From Puccinellia tenuiflora (Eukaryota; Streptophyta; Magnoliopsida; Poales; Poaceae): a DNA stretch of 64,000 nucleotides. The stretch is taken from assembly GCA_012064385.1 (NCBI GenBank), contig QRDG01000918.1, forward strand, positions 310,001 through 374,000, in the 5' to 3' direction. The notes beneath the pieces are model-generated. The model was not told where the DNA came from and searched no databases. It worked only from the letters and a program-made list of their open reading frames with translations. Of the stretch, positions 42,753-55,440 are shown one piece after another. Numbering within the stretch: position 1 is the first letter of the stretch; the number at the start of each line of letters is the position of its first letter. The translations under genes and the position numbers were made by a program.

Positions 42753-43495
42753 GATTCCGCCGGGAAGCCACTCCACGCGAGCCTAACCCCGGCGGCGTGC
42801 AGCCACTTGCCGCCCAACCTAGTCGTAACGACGATCTTGAGCCTGAGCGGGCCTGCTGGCGCGTGGGATGTACGCTACTGCACCACACTGCCGGCGCCGG
42901 GGACCTATTAGGCTGCATCCATGATGAAAGATCACAGCGGTGTTCACCAAGGAGCAATAGGTGATAAGGCACAAGGTGGCAATGGCCAATGAAGAAACCA
43001 AGCAGCAGGTTAAAGGAGCATGAAGAAAAGGAAGATAAAACCGTGTGACCATTCAGCAGTCAGAAATTGTTCAATTGGGAAATATCACAAATGAGAACTT
43101 TCGCCATGCATAATTTACAAATAGATCATACCCAGCAGAATACAATGACGGCGGTTGCTCACTTGCTTCACCAGCTATAAAAGAAATGCTTTACTTGTGT
43201 CATAGGAAAACAAACAAGTTACTAAGATTTTGATTTTCATTTTAGTAGTTTCATGCAAGCAGTTAAAAGCAAGGTAGAGCCCAAATGATCCGGTCTTGTA
43301 CGGAGTACATAGTAGTACTAAATAGTATGATCCATCAATAGTATTGCATTACATTCCGAGTTACTTCGATAAAAACCAAGAAAAGAAAGTGGCAGTACTG
43401 ATTCTCTCTTCGCATAGCTGATCAGCTAATCTACACTCCAAACAGCATTCAGCAAAGTAAACGAGTCTCTTCAGAGGACCCGTCCAGCGACTGCT
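42753..43495. other. NOP10 3' flank, no other gene
   Basis: Covers the probable NOP10 3' UTR and downstream. It includes the diverged copy (42921-42966) of the block at 41990. Confidence 0.35.
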
Positions 43496-44884
43496 TCAGT
43501 ACTTTTGTGCTGGCTGTTGGGTTGGCAGCAATCCAAACCTCTTCTTCAACAGGTAACGCTGGCGAGCATACTTGTCATCTGGGGAGAAACGAGCTGCATG
43601 ACAAGTAATATATAAGTACCTCACTTTTGCGTTGGAACGCGCCCATATCATTGGACGTGTAATGCAACACTACAGAAAAGGAACAATTAACTACATTTAG
43701 CTTATGCACACAAGAAACATGACCCTTTAGGAGTTCAGAGTTAACTTATTGTTGATATGTCAACAACGCAGTACAGATGTTCTACTCAAGAGGCTAAAAT
43801 ATCACAATTTCATCTACTCCCTCCGATCCATAAAAAGTGTCGCCCACTTAATGCAAAGTTTATACTAACTTAGTACAAAATGAGCAACACTTTTTATGGA
43901 TCAGAGGGAGTACAACTTTAAGAACATTTTAGATCAATAATTATGAGAGGATCGACAACGAATATGACACATAGTGTTGGTATCAACATCAATCGAGCTC
44001 CAGGACAAGATTCTAATACTGCTCTCATAACACCCTTTCAAGTATACTGCTCTTGTCAGACAAGTTTTCATCGTCTCAAAGCAAAACATATAGAATGATT
44101 AGAGGTATTCGACTTCTAACATAGTACATCCGTCCATAATGCAAGCATGATGGGCAACTCCTTACTCCGAACCATAGCAACAAATCTAGTCAGATAAAAA
44201 ATGTATATCTACCTCAAAAACATTGCCAAATAACAAAGCAACATCAACTAGTGGTACTAGCAATGCTCTTTGAGCAGCAGTTCCAGACCAAAAATAGTAT
44301 AAACAGATCAACCAAGGTGAATTTTTGGTTAGATGGTGTGTTGCATGCAGCTGTGTTCCCAGCATCAATCAACTCAGCATCTCTTTTATAAGTATCCTTT
44401 GAATAACAATGAATGAAAAATACCTCCCCACAAGCAAGCTCTTTATTCTAGGGAAAGACCAAGACCAACAATACAATCTGTAAAGTTTCTCTAAAACCAT
44501 GCCTGCATGTTTAACCTTTAAGAACAAGCAGGTTGGTGCTGCGACCGGACCTGACAAACAGGACATGACACCTCTAGGGGACGCTTATCAGACATGTGCG
44601 CCCTCTTTCACAGGGCAAGAATCTGGCATACTATGTACAAACTCGAGCCAAGACAAAGAAGACATGATAAGGAGCTCGGTATACCTGGGTGGGCAGACTG
44701 CGTCGGCACACCGAGAGGGGATTCCTTCTGCAGTTCAAGAAGAACAAGAAAAGCATCAGAACGGGGATCACCAACACAAATCATACGCTAATCAACACCA
44801 AGAAAGCGCAAGGGCAAAGCTTATTCGAACCTTGGTGGTGTACACCTTGACACCCTTCTCGTTAACGTAGTACTGGAGATACAT
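43496..44884 (-). CDS. NOP10: NOP10, H/ACA snoRNP subunit 3
   Basis: Three exons on the minus strand: 44831-44884 (MYLQYYVNEKGVKVYTTK), 44685-44727 (KESPLGVPTQSAHP), 43496-43593 (ARFSPDDKYARQRYLLKKRF, GLLPTQQPAQKY), stop TGA. GT-AG junctions and phases fit, giving 64 aa, the exact family length. NOP10 binds dyskerin (NAP57/CBF5), Nhp2 and Gar1 in box H/ACA particles that pseudouridylate rRNA and snRNA in the nucleolus; ARFSPDDKY and LKKRFGLLPTQQP are the conserved signature. The large first-to-third exon span (over 1 kb of intron) includes a Stowaway MITE. Telo-box-like and site II motifs upstream fit a ribosome-biogenesis gene. Confidence 0.97.
43817..43910. mobile_element. Stowaway MITE in NOP10 intron
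   Basis: 94 bp, ends CTCCCTCCGATCCATAAAAA and TTTTTATGGATCAGAGGGAG, TA at 43815-43816 and 43911-43912. Confidence 0.92.
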
Positions 44885-45072
44885 CTTGGTTCAAGGCGCG
44901 AGATTCAGCCCTGAGAAATCCGACGAAGCACTTGTGAGGCCGTCGATTACAATCGTAGAATGGAGGCGGGATTGAAGGGGGGAAGAGACGGCAGTTACCA
45001 ACCAGGAGGTTCGTGGAGGCGGCGAGCGGGAGAGGGGGAAGGAGCTGCTGGGCTGCACTGGTATCTGGCGGC

Positions 45073-45226
45073 TAGGGTTCGTGGGAAGCGGGGGTACAAG
45101 AGAGGGAGGAAAAGGGTTTGTAACTGGTAAGTGGGACCAGATTTGACGAGTAGTGCGTATGACGAATCGACGATGCTGAGACTCGTGGGCCGGTATAGTC
45201 TGGGGCTCAGGCCACCGGACGGCCCA
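45073..45226 (-). promoter_or_regulatory. NOP10 upstream telo-box/site II elements
   Basis: A telo-box-like AACCCTA on the minus strand (45073-45079), a TGGGCC (45186-45191) and a GGCCCA (45221-45226) lie 190-340 bp upstream of the NOP10 start codon. This pairing is typical of plant ribosome-biogenesis genes. Coordinates mark the span of these words. Confidence 0.5.
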
Positions 45227-45637
45227 GATAATCTGGAGCAGGGCTTTTTAACCGAATGGCGGTTACCAGAAATCTCCCATCTTCACTTAAAAAAACTCCG
45301 TGTTCTCAAAAAAAAAAAACTTAAAAAACTCCCGTCTTTTATGGTCTGGAAAAAATCAACTATGTTTAAATTCAAAATCTTTCAGAGGTTAATCATCTCA
45401 TTGGTGGGAAAAGGGTCAAGATCTCATGCACCTTAGGCTTTCTACTAGTCAAAATAAACTAATTTAGCGCAAATGTAAAAGCACGTTGCTATTAGAAGAG
45501 ATCCTGGCGACATGGTACATGTGTGTTGAGATGTATGTGTGTAGGGAAACTTTGCTAACTAGATTGCACTCCTAGATTAAATATTTTAAGGAATCTTTTG
45601 TTATTTCAATTCGAAGTTTTTTCAGAACACCGAGTGA

Positions 45638-45803
45638 CAGTGGCGGAGCCACGTACAAGCTGTGTAGTCAGTTGACTACACAGTTTTTTAGCCAATACAA
45701 GCAGAATTCACGCAAAAAATAATATAAAATATGGTAAATACATGTATTTGACTACCCAACTTCTCATTGACAACACAAGGTTAAACTTCTGGCTCTGCCG
45801 CTG
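45638..45803. mobile_element. hAT MITE, CAGTGGCGGAGC group
   Basis: 166 bp, ends CAGTGGCGGAGCC and GGCTCTGCCGCTG, flanked by CCGAGTGA (45630-45637) and CCAAGTGA (45804-45811), an 8-bp duplication with one mismatch. Terminal group as in 12495-12662. Confidence 0.8.
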
Positions 45804-47030
45804 CCAAGTGAATCTTGATACCCCAACACCGCTACATGTATACATCTCTAATAGATACTAGAGTTGTCGAGCTTCAAGGTTGACGAAGTTACCACATGTG
45901 TTAGAGAGGGTGTCGCCTCCCACTAAAAGAGTAATCATCACATTGACGTCATTTTTTCATAGAAACGAACCATCAAAAGTCCTCAGGATTGCTTTTCTGC
46001 ACACTAATTCCATAGGAATCTTAGCAAGAGGTTTTATATTTGAAGGAAAAAATGTATCTATACCACAATGTCACAATTAATGTGATTTTATATATTGTAA
46101 CCAAATAGCATCTATTTCCAAAACCCATTGCATACTCTTTGCACAAGATGATTTACATTGTCATGATATCTTATTCCTTCATTTTTCAATTCATGGAACA
46201 AGAGGGGATCTTGAATGTATTTTCGTGACACTTGCCACTCATGTGTTGATTCAAACATATAGAATCTTGTAAAAAACATCATAGAATGGGCCCATATGTA
46301 CATTTTTCGTTAGAAACGTATGTGGTAGAAACCAACTTACAATGAAAACTCCCTGAAAACCACATTTCAAAGCTTTAAAAGGTTCTAAAAAGGGGTATGT
46401 TAGAAAGGTGATGTTATGTAAACATGTTAAATTTGAAGTTTAAAATCATATTAATTTGGGAATGAGGGGGGAAAATTCGTGAATAGTGACATCGTCTTGC
46501 TTGTCATTATACTATATTAATTTAGTTTTCCACACCTCCCAAATGAATTTGATTTTGAAATTGAAATTTAACATTTTCATACACATCAATCTCATTAACA
46601 TATTTTATATTTTTTTAGAATTTTATTTTTTCTAAAACATAGATGTTTTCACCGTAACTTGGTTTTCACTAGATATTTTCTCTTTTCCGTAGCTCCTTCG
46701 AAGAGAGTGTATACAAATGTTGTTCAAAAGTATAGTACCTCAATACAGGACCGTATTAACTACGTGAGCTAGCTCAGGTGCACGTTTGAACACCCTTGTG
46801 TTTGTTTCCCCCCTGCCTATCTTTTCCAAAAGGAAATTATGAAAACCAGCTTATTACTAGTAGTATTTTTCTTTCCCTAAAAAGGTGTTCCAAATCTATC
46901 CAAACGTGCCGTGCATGGCTAGGGGCTATAGTTGGCCACGCATCCTTATCCACCAACACCATATGTACGTACGACGTGTACCCTCTCCACGTACTCGCGT
47001 AGGCTAGCTTTGCATTGAAAATGCTGCTAG
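45804..47030. other. AT-rich spacer, no gene
   Basis: No supported coding frame or terminal-repeat pair. It borders the 3' end of the MYB gene on the right. Confidence 0.4.
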
Positions 47031-48148
47031 CTAGTAGAAAGCGAGTCTCTGATCCTGCGGCAGAGGGAAGCCGTCGTCCCACAGGCAGCACGCACCGCCG
47101 CCGTCGACGTCGACATCCACAACGACGTCGTCGAGGTTCCACAGGCTGCCCCACGTGGCGCAGCCGCCGTCGATCTCCCCGCTGGACCCCGCCTCGCTCC
47201 CGGAAACGCTGGTGGCGCCGCCGTCGAGGAAGTACGCCGACATGGGTTGGTACTGCAGGAAGTCGTCCATGTCCGCCGGCATCATTACCAGGTCGTCATC
47301 GTGCGTCGGCGCTGGCCGCGTTGCGTCTTCAGCGTGGCTCGCCGCGCCGTCGTCGCTGACGTTTTCAGTGCTAGCGCAGCCGTGTTGGTCGTGGTGTCCG
47401 GCGTGCATGATCTCGCGGCGCTGCTTCAGGAACCGCGCCCTCGCGCGCTCGATATTCTTGGACGACGACGGTTTGCCCTTCTTGAAGTGCGTCCTCCAGT
47501 AGTTCTTGATCTCGTTGTCCGTCCGGCCGGGGAGGCTGCGCGCGATCGTCGACCATCTAGCAGATTGATCATTGTCAGCAGCTGGATTCCATCGATCGAT
47601 CTTGGTGTGTACATGAACAAAGAATTTTACCTGTTTCCCCACAGGGCGTGCAGCTCGCGTATGACGCTCTCCTCCTGTGGTGTGATCTTGCCTTTCTTGA
47701 GGTCAGGTCTCAGGTAGTTCACCCACCGAAGCCTGCAGCTCTTTCCGCTTCTCTTCAGACCTGCAGAACAAAAGGAGCTTAGCAATAGCCATACCATTGG
47801 ACGAAGTACTGACAAGCATGCATGCGCATGCATGCAGTTCAGAGTCCAAATTCCAAATTAACGCGCTTAATACATGCATAGTACTGGAGTACCACACAAC
47901 ATAATCTAAATCATGCATATTTCAATTGCCCATCGGTCTACTCTGACACCAAAGTTAAGAGAAACCAACGAGGGAAAATGTCGGAACAAGAGCAAGAATG
48001 AACCATCAGTACCGGTGAGCCTGGCGACAGAGTTCCATCTCCCTTCCCCCTGCTGCCTCACGTACTCGAGCAGCAGCTTGTCTTCCTGCGCCGTCCACGG
48101 CCCTTTCCTCCACCCTCCCTCCTCCCTCCCCCAACCAAACTGCTCCAT
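47031..48148 (-). CDS. R2R3-MYB transcription factor
   Basis: Exons 48013-48148, 47631-47760 and 47556-47031 on the minus strand with consistent phases; 263 aa. R2 is GWRKGPWTAQEDKLLLEYVR with ARLTGLKRSGKSCRLRWVNY, and R3 is KKGKITPQEESVIRELHALW with WSTIARSLPGRTDNEIKNYW. The third Trp of each repeat and the RSGKSCRLRW DNA-contact helix are intact. The C-terminus is Asp/Ser/Gly-rich (DDVVVDVDVDGGG) and holds no known repression motif. The sequence is closest in character to the MYB27/48/59-type R2R3 group, but no subgroup is claimed. The stop is TAG at 47031-47033 after QDQRLAFY. A TATATAT box on the minus strand lies about 170 bp upstream. Its target genes are not inferable from sequence. 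Confidence 0.95.
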
Positions 48149-48318
48149 TCCACCTCAACAGAACCAGCAAAAGTTCTAAATGAATGTTTGCTTCAGAGCT
48201 ATCGCTCACATCTTCGTGATCAGGCTATATGTCTCTCCTATTCTCTCCCGGCCCAGTGAGAGAGAAAGAGTGAGAGGCTGAGGCTAGATGTGCAACAAAC
48301 CAAGTGTGCTATCGCTGC

Positions 48319-48325
48319 ATATATA
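48319..48325 (-). promoter_or_regulatory. Candidate TATA box of the MYB gene
   Basis: TATATAT on the minus strand, 170 bp upstream of the ATG; this would leave a 5' UTR of about 140 nt. Confidence 0.5.
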
Positions 48326-48329
48326 CTAG

Positions 48330-51250
48330 CACGGTCGCCGGGTCACCGGTCACTACAGGGCTGCAGGTCACTGTCAGGGGGGCACTCCACTGTCACTACT
48401 CTTTCTTTCTCGAGGAGGAGGTGGCGCGGGATCGATCGGCTGCCGGAAATGCCCCCACGGCCGGGGATTGATTTCGCCGGCAATTCTAATCAACCTCTTG
48501 CTTCTCTTTTTCTCGACAGATATGATGACGGATTACCGACTCACCGTAGGTTTTCTTGCCGAAAGCGCGGCCTCTATCGCCTAGCTTAGCTGCGTTTTTT
48601 CGGGTGTTGCTTTGTGTAGCCACGACAGGGACAAACCACGGATGTTTCTTAGCTTGTAGCTAGCTGGCCATCCGGCCTCCTCGTAAAGTCGTAAGGCAGA
48701 TCCTTGCCTGCAAATCAAGATCAACTGATCAGTGATTAGGAGTGCGCATGGCCTTGATTTTTGTTTTGTTTCTGGGGTACTGTCTCGTTTCTCGCTGTTA
48801 CTGTGGTGCGTGTAGAGTTCTAGCTAGATGCTCCAACAGGATGCCATAGATTTGGTGCTGTTTAACAATAGTACTAGTGCATCTTTTCCCCCCTAGCTAA
48901 AAGATTAGCAACCAGTGCATCATTGAACATGGGTGCAAATATTCGTTCTAGAAAGAGCTGGGCGTGTTTCGTACGGTTCATGTGCGTTGCCCCACGTGTA
49001 TTGAAACAAGAAGACGTGTAGTACTGTGGTGTATGGGAGGCTCGCCGAGTGTTTTGTGTTGCACATCTGGCCTCAGCATTATGGGAGACTCCATGTCCAA
49101 GGATTACATTTTCTTCATTTATTTGATTTTAGAAAAATAGGGTCAAAATGACCGAACAATTATTCATAGGTAGGATCTCAATCTTTCATCTTTCTTTGTA
49201 GCCACTACAGAGAATTCTACTTGGGTATCTTGATTTTTTTTGGCAATCTTTGGACCAAACTAGAACTCATTAGTTCAAACTTTAATTATTTTGGTCAAAT
49301 CAACCGAAACTCATTTAAATGGGCGAAAGTATGTTAGAATAATTTTTTGGCACTCAGAAAAAGAAAAATAATTTTTTGTGATAAAAATTTGAAACTTCTT
49401 TTAGCATTATTGTTTTCATGGCAAGATGCGCCTTTGTTCAAAATATGGTCACTTATCTGTAACTATGGTACCGATATGGTAATCAACATGCTCATTTTGT
49501 TCGGAAGCCGTGAATGTTAATACATGATATTCCATTTTGAAAGTTCTTTTTATGGAATAAAATACATGTTCATATTTTTTCCTTTAACTAATACATATAA
49601 AATTACTAAGGCCAAAATATTACATTGCTTGACTTTTTTGTCTTTTTATTTGTTTTTTCAAAATATAATTAGAATCGTCGACAAAACTATTCGTAGCTAG
49701 GGATTTATTCTTCCAACACCCTCTCTGGTGATTGCATATTGTCATCGAAAGATGCCCTTTTACCAAATAGGTTCCCGATATCATGAAGGTTTTTAGAAAA
49801 TAGGACAAAATTCATGTTTACCATTTTGTTTGCAACTAGTAAACATAACAAGACATGATGCCAAAGGATTCGATCTTTTTTTCATTTCTTTTGATTTGTT
49901 TTAAAACAAGGTCAAAATAATTTAACAAAATTATTCGTAGCTAGCGCATCAATCTTTCAACACATTCTTTGGATATCAAATACAAACATACTTGTTTAAC
50001 TTAAAATGATTTTTTAAATTTGAAGGAGCAAACTAGAACACGCTTGAAATTCAAATTTGAATTACTTTCGGGAAATTGATAAAGATTCATTAAATTTGGT
50101 GAAAGTAGCTAGCTATAAATTAGGAGTAATCTCATTACTTGGTAATTGACCATATAATATGGTCTAACTTGAGTGATAGTTGGGGAGGTTTCATTTTGCA
50201 TGATCCTTTGCACTTGCTTCACAGAAAACTCGATTTTTGGCACTGACAAATATAAATTTATTAATTTATGATTTTTTGAAGCTCCTTTTAACACTATTTT
50301 TTTCATTTCAAGATGCACCTTTCTACTAAATATGGTATTATCATGAACTATTCCATGGATATGGGCATAAGCACGATCATTTGCCTCGAAGTCCATGAAT
50401 GCTCAAACAAGATGGTTCAGTTTGTGAAGTTTTTTTTTTACAAAAATATCAAAATTCATGTTAATGTTTTTTCTTAAATGGGAATAAAACCGGCCAAATA
50501 CACTAGAACAAACGAGCTTTTCATAATAGATGGGAATTTGGGTCAGGCTGGGATAATCTGATCAATCTAAAAAAACACCGGTACTAAACAAGACCTATGT
50601 ATTTTTCATCATACGAGCCGTAAACCTTGGCAAGGTGGAAGCAACTCGGTTAATTTGTAACTGACTAGGGGGATCATTTATTTCAGCTTTTATTTCTTTC
50701 GTAAATGGTTTAAGCTTTTGACCCACAAATATAACATGAGAAATAAGTCTCTAAAATATTGCACTCCAGTATTTCCAACTTCCGCAGTGTGAGATTAATT
50801 ATTATCCGTTTTGTCTTACGAAAGGTCTATAATGCCCATGACTGAAATTATGTGCTAATTAACTAGCATTGAGTTATTTCGTCCGGCAAATACGAGCATG
50901 AAAACGACTTTCATACATCATGAAAAACTAATTATGTGGGCTTCGAAATAAAGTTGGTCATAAATATCGAGTTCTTTTTATTCTACAATTATTTTCATTT
51001 TTTTTGTACTCAAATGATCCAATGCAGACGCTTATATACACATGCACGCTCGTATTCCTCTCACTAGAGGAATATTCCGTCAAAATGAGAAACACTAGTA
51101 TTACACTTCTAACCATCCAACTACAGATTGATTCTCAGTTGTTTTCATCTCTAGACTGTGAAATAAGATAACAAGGACTAGCCCTAAATATAACCAGGTT
51201 CTTGGAATTAAAGGACCGAAACATCGATCGTGCAAAGAGAGCTTTAATTA
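48330..51250. repeat. Degenerate AT-rich repeated sequence, no gene
   Basis: 48330-49090 contains no recognised gene. In 49090-50470 blocks recur imperfectly: GGTCAAAAT.A (49141, 49909), TTATTCGTAGCTAG (about 49687 and 49931), CAAGATGC(G/A)CCTTT (about 49422 and 50310) and a GTGAATGTTAATACATG/CATGAATGCTCAAAC pair. This suggests an old duplication of several hundred bp. No terminal repeats or proteins were found, so the class is unknown. Confidence 0.45.
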
Positions 51251-51343
51251 CTCCCTCCGACCCGTTTTAATGGTCGCAGGCGTGTGCAAGCTTTGTACTA
51301 GTGTAGTTCATTCTTCACGCCCATTAAATCAGATCGGAGGTAG
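51251..51343. mobile_element. Stowaway MITE
   Basis: 93 bp, ends CTCCCTCCGACCCGTTTTAA and ATTAAATCAGATCGGAGGTAG, TA at 51249-51250 and 51344-51345. Confidence 0.85.
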
Positions 51344-52240
51344 TACCAAATTCGTACCAAAGCACTCACCTTCCTGACAGTGAATCCAACATATTGCTCA
51401 CGCCATGCTGTCACAAAAGAAGGAGAGAAAAAAAACAGATCCGGACCTCGATTGTAATTCTGCCTTTCTCAGTCGAAGTCGTCGTAATCCTGAAACGGAC
51501 CAAACTGGCTGATGAACTAAAATAAGCCCGACCAGACCAGACGGGCGCCGGTCCCGAGGTATAGACCTAACTCGTGGAACACCTGGCGTCCTGGCGGCCG
51601 CAGCGTATCTCCCGGCCGGTCGCTTCAAGGCAGAGCGATCGTCGACGCGGTTAGCAGAAAGGCAGATACATAATCCGATCGCCGTCGCCATCGGCAAAAA
51701 GACCGGCCGGCGGGTTCACGGCCCCTGCACACTCCGAGTCTGAGCCATTGACCACCCCACCACCATCCATGCGCTGCCTGTTGCGTCCTCCTGGTACGGC
51801 TCCGGTCGGGTCGTCTTGGCCCGTCGTCAACACGGAGAGCGCTGGTGTGTGCGTGCCTAACGCCAACGCGCGCCGCGGCGTCCAACGGCGGCGCGCCACC
51901 GTGGCCCGATCGCTCACTCGGTTTGGGCAAGGAAAAGCGCGCGAGTGCATGGTCTGTGGGAGAGAGTGAGTGGGCGCCGCTGTCACGGGATGCGACAAAT
52001 CTCGATGTGCGCTTAATTTGGATTAGCACGGGAGGAAAAAACGCGAAAAGGGGACGAATCCGAGAGATAGATTCCGTCGTACGTGAGACACGACGCTAAT
52101 CGAGTCGTCTGCGGTTAGATCGATGGGGTTGTGGATCGCATGATGGAAGGGGAGAATTGCGAGCTCGATCTGTTGTCCGATCCGGGGTTGTTGGTTGGCC
52201 GTTGTAGGCTGATGACATTTGAATCCGACGGCCTCCCTTT
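51344..52240. other. GC-rich spacer, no gene
   Basis: Several overlapping frames of 70-134 codons in mutually exclusive frames, none with recognisable motifs, so none is called. Confidence 0.3.
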
Positions 52241-52244
52241 TTTG

Positions 52245-52948
52245 TCAAAAATTACGATGCACACAACCGTTTTTATTAGATTATTCAATAAAACCTTACA
52301 AAAGTAATACAAAGATCAACCAGAAACGAACCCACCAAACTAGTGACTGCTCGCTACACCTACAACACTGATAAAGGGGTGGCTAAAAACAGGGCCGTAT
52401 GCCCTGCCAACACTCCAACGTGCATCATCAAAAGACCCAGCGGTCATACCAAGCCGCCCTATAGCTAGCAAGGGGCACAACCGGTCCAGCAGACCCTCAG
52501 CGGCACCGATGCACACATTAAAGAAGTTGCCGCCGCCGCCGTTTTCCTCTAACCCATCTTCATCTTCAAGAACCAAAGCATCAACCTTGTCAGGCCTGCC
52601 ATCGACACCGCCACGGTCCCAGACGGCTACCGCCAAGACCCCGCTGCGTCGTACCGCCGAGACCCACCGTCGGCCTTGCGATAGATGTACACCACTCCAG
52701 CACTTGGCTCCACCATCGAACAACTGCTCCAAAAACGATGCCCTCAAAAGGGAGAGCGACGCCCAAGACGCCCCCATCATCCGATCCGGTAACCGGGTCT
52801 AGGGTTTCCCCCAAAGCAGCGCGAGTGGGTTGACGATAGTTACGCGACGATGCCTCCATCAAGGAAAACGACACAAACACAGCCATCGTCGGCCAGGACC
52901 GGAGTCGGCTCGATTTTCATTGGTGACTATGTCTCCCCAACTTACAGC
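52245..52948 (-). mobile_element. Non-LTR-like retroposon remnant (interrupted by hAT)
   Basis: The minus strand ends GGTTGTGTGCATCG followed by AATTTTTGACAAAAAAGG, similar in style to non-LTR tails in this window. A 146-codon minus frame (52340-52780) is Gly/Leu-rich without recognised domain. The hAT transposon inserted at 52948/57683 splits it, so host sequence continues after 57691. Family and 5' end are undetermined. Confidence 0.4.
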
Positions 52949-53290
52949 CAGGGACGAATCTAGAAAAAATTGGCGATGGGTTCGGCTACTATAGAGCTAT
53001 GCATGTTGAAATAATTTAATGGAAAATTATTCCATGTCGACAATTCAGACGGCAAAAATGTGTAATGATATAATAGTAGTTACACATAAAAAGGAAGACA
53101 TACCATTTAGATGACGTGGTAAACCACTTCTTTACAAATATTAATGAAAAAACTAAACAATTATTCCAAAGTCTCATTTGTAGCATCGTGCTTCCTGCAG
53201 TATAAAGGAAATAAAAAATGTTATACGCATAAAAATTGCATGTACGTGAGAGAAGTATGGTAATAGAAACTGATTGGACTCACTCACATT

Positions 53291-53557
53291 TTATAATTTC
53301 CCTTCTCGATTTTTCACTTTCTTAAAGCGATCAATCACGTCATCCTTAGTAATAGTGGAAAACAAATCTTTCTCCACAAAGTAGATGAGACAATCACTCA
53401 TGAATTGCTCACCCATTTTATTCCGCAGCACATTCTTGACAATATTCATTGCTGAGAAGCATCTCTCCACTGATGACGTGGCAACCGGCAAAATTAGCAC
53501 TCGCTTCAGCAATTGATAGACCAAAGAAGAAGATACATGCTTGTTTGTATCCACCAA
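53291..53557 (-). pseudogene. hAT transposase C-terminal dimerisation domain (copy A)
   Basis: The minus-strand frame reads VDTNKHVSSSLVYQLLKRVL, then LPVATSSVERCFSAMNIVKN, the hAT dimerisation signature, to GKL stop. It is the terminal exon or segment of copy A, detached from the remainder by the insertion of copy B; DIAKL at 55441 onward is its upstream partner (a Leu codon joins the two across the insertion). Confidence 0.85.
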
Positions 53558-53561
53558 TAAT

Positions 53562-55440
53562 CAGGGACGGAGCTGCAGTTCAAGGATTGGGTGCAGCTGA
53601 CACCAATGCCTTTCACGTAACTATGAATAAGCCCAAAGAAATTTGTAGTCTGAACCCAACCCAAAACTTTGGCTGACCCCATTAATACCAGGCTGCACAA
53701 CACCACATGATGAAAACAATTTATAATGGGCTTGAAAAAAGAAATTCGGAAAAGGTAGCCCATAGTAGTTGTCGTGATGTACGTGATGTGGAGACTGGCA
53801 GCCTCGATCGAACTCTCCAGTCCAAACGACGCATTGACGCAACGAGAAACCCCAGTTTTCTCCTCCAATCTTTCCGCCTCTCAGCCAGCGAGGCAAAAAA
53901 AAAAAACCGATCTCACGCTGTGCCGACGTGGACGCATGGGAGCGGCGGCCGGCCGGAGCCGGAGCAGGGCGGCAACGACCGCAACAGCCAACAGGTAATG
54001 GATACTTCTCTTCTTAGATGAATTGTATTTTCTTGTCCAAACTCCCGTACAGCCAAGCCCTATGTACAGGCATATATACAATAGTTGCTTGTAGTTTCCT
54101 AGTAATCAATCCATCCATCCACATTGAAGTCTAATTTTATCTTTTCTAGATCATGGATCGGTTTGTGGTGAAAAGGAAAAGGACAGATGTTGATGCCGAA
54201 CCATCTAGGCGACCAAGGCCTGCAATTGGGCAAGATTACGGATCAAGTTCTGCTAGTCTCCCCACATAAATTAATTTGGATGACCTACCTTATGATCCGG
54301 CTGATTGGAAAAGAATTCCATAGTACACCAAAAATCCGAGGAAACAAGATGAGATAAGGAGAATCTATTTAACAAGAGGACCTTACAGGCCACAACCTGG
54401 CTTTAAATATCCACAAAAGATCATCGGGGATTCACCACGAAGATTTAATTCAAAATGGTTTACAGACTATGGTGGATGGCTAATAATTTTTATTATTGTT
54501 TTGCAGATAACATTAAATTCTATTCTTGAAGACATTGGTGGTGATGTGTTCAGTTTGTTGATCGACGAGGCTTCCGATGTGTCCGACAAAGAACAAATGG
54601 TTGTTGTCAACGAGGACTAATTCTAGAACGATTAGTTGGAGTTGTCCATGTAAAGGAAACATCGGCAATCTGTCTCAAGTCTACTCTAGAGAAATTATTT
54701 GTTGATATTGGGTTAAGCTTAAAGCAAGTTAGAGGCCAATGTTATGATGGAGCAAGTAACATGAGAGGTGAATTCAATGGTTTGAAAGCTAAAATTCTAG
54801 AAGAGAATAGCTCAGCCTATTATGTGCACTGTTTTTCTCACCAACTACAACTAGTTATTGTGGCAGTAGCAAAAAAGAATGATGATATTGCTGATTTTTT
54901 TCTGCATGATATCAACATTGGTCAATGTTGTTGGAGGGTCGTGCAAAAGAAAAGACATGATTAGAGAGAAACATAGAGAGATTATACAAGCAGCCATAGG
55001 CAGTGGAAAAATTGGTAGAGGGACCGGGTTACATCAAGATCAATCTCTTCAAAGAGCCGGAGACACTCGTTGGGGATCTCATTTTAGAATCCTCTCGAGC
55101 CTAGTTAATTTGTTCCCAACTCTTGTTAGTGTTCTTAAATATGTTGCGAAAGAAGGCAAAAAGGATGGGAAGAAAAGTCAAGCACGTGGACTTTTATCAT
55201 TTTTTGGAACCTTTGATTTTTTATTTTATTTGCACATGATGTTGCATATATTAGGAAGTGTGGATACTTTGTCACGTTGCTTGCAGCAGAAGGACCTGGA
55301 TATCCTTAATGCCATGTCAAATGTCAAGTCAACAAGGAATGAATTGCAGCGACTAAGAGATGATGGTTGGGAACCACTTCTTGAGAAGGTATATTTATTT
55401 TGTGAAGAACATGATATTCCTAGCCTTAACATGCCAGATG
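53562..55440 (+). mobile_element. hAT copy B, 5' half only, inverted inside copy A
   Basis: Starts CAGGGACGGAGCTGC, as does copy A's 5' end, and follows it to NMPD near 55440, then stops abruptly. On the right only TAAT (55441-55444) repeats the end of the left flank CCAATAAT (53554-53561), so the 3' half of the element and perhaps part of its target duplication are missing. The coding part (54155-55440) has several stops (e.g. after SLPT, RIP and VVNED) and a break near 54600-54620 and 54930, but the DUF4371 block QVRGQCYDGASNMRGEFNGL is clear. Confidence 0.88.

Noticed and set aside
51625..52029. Overlapping 115-134-codon minus frames
   Set aside because: Mutually exclusive frames, no motif, no splice support.
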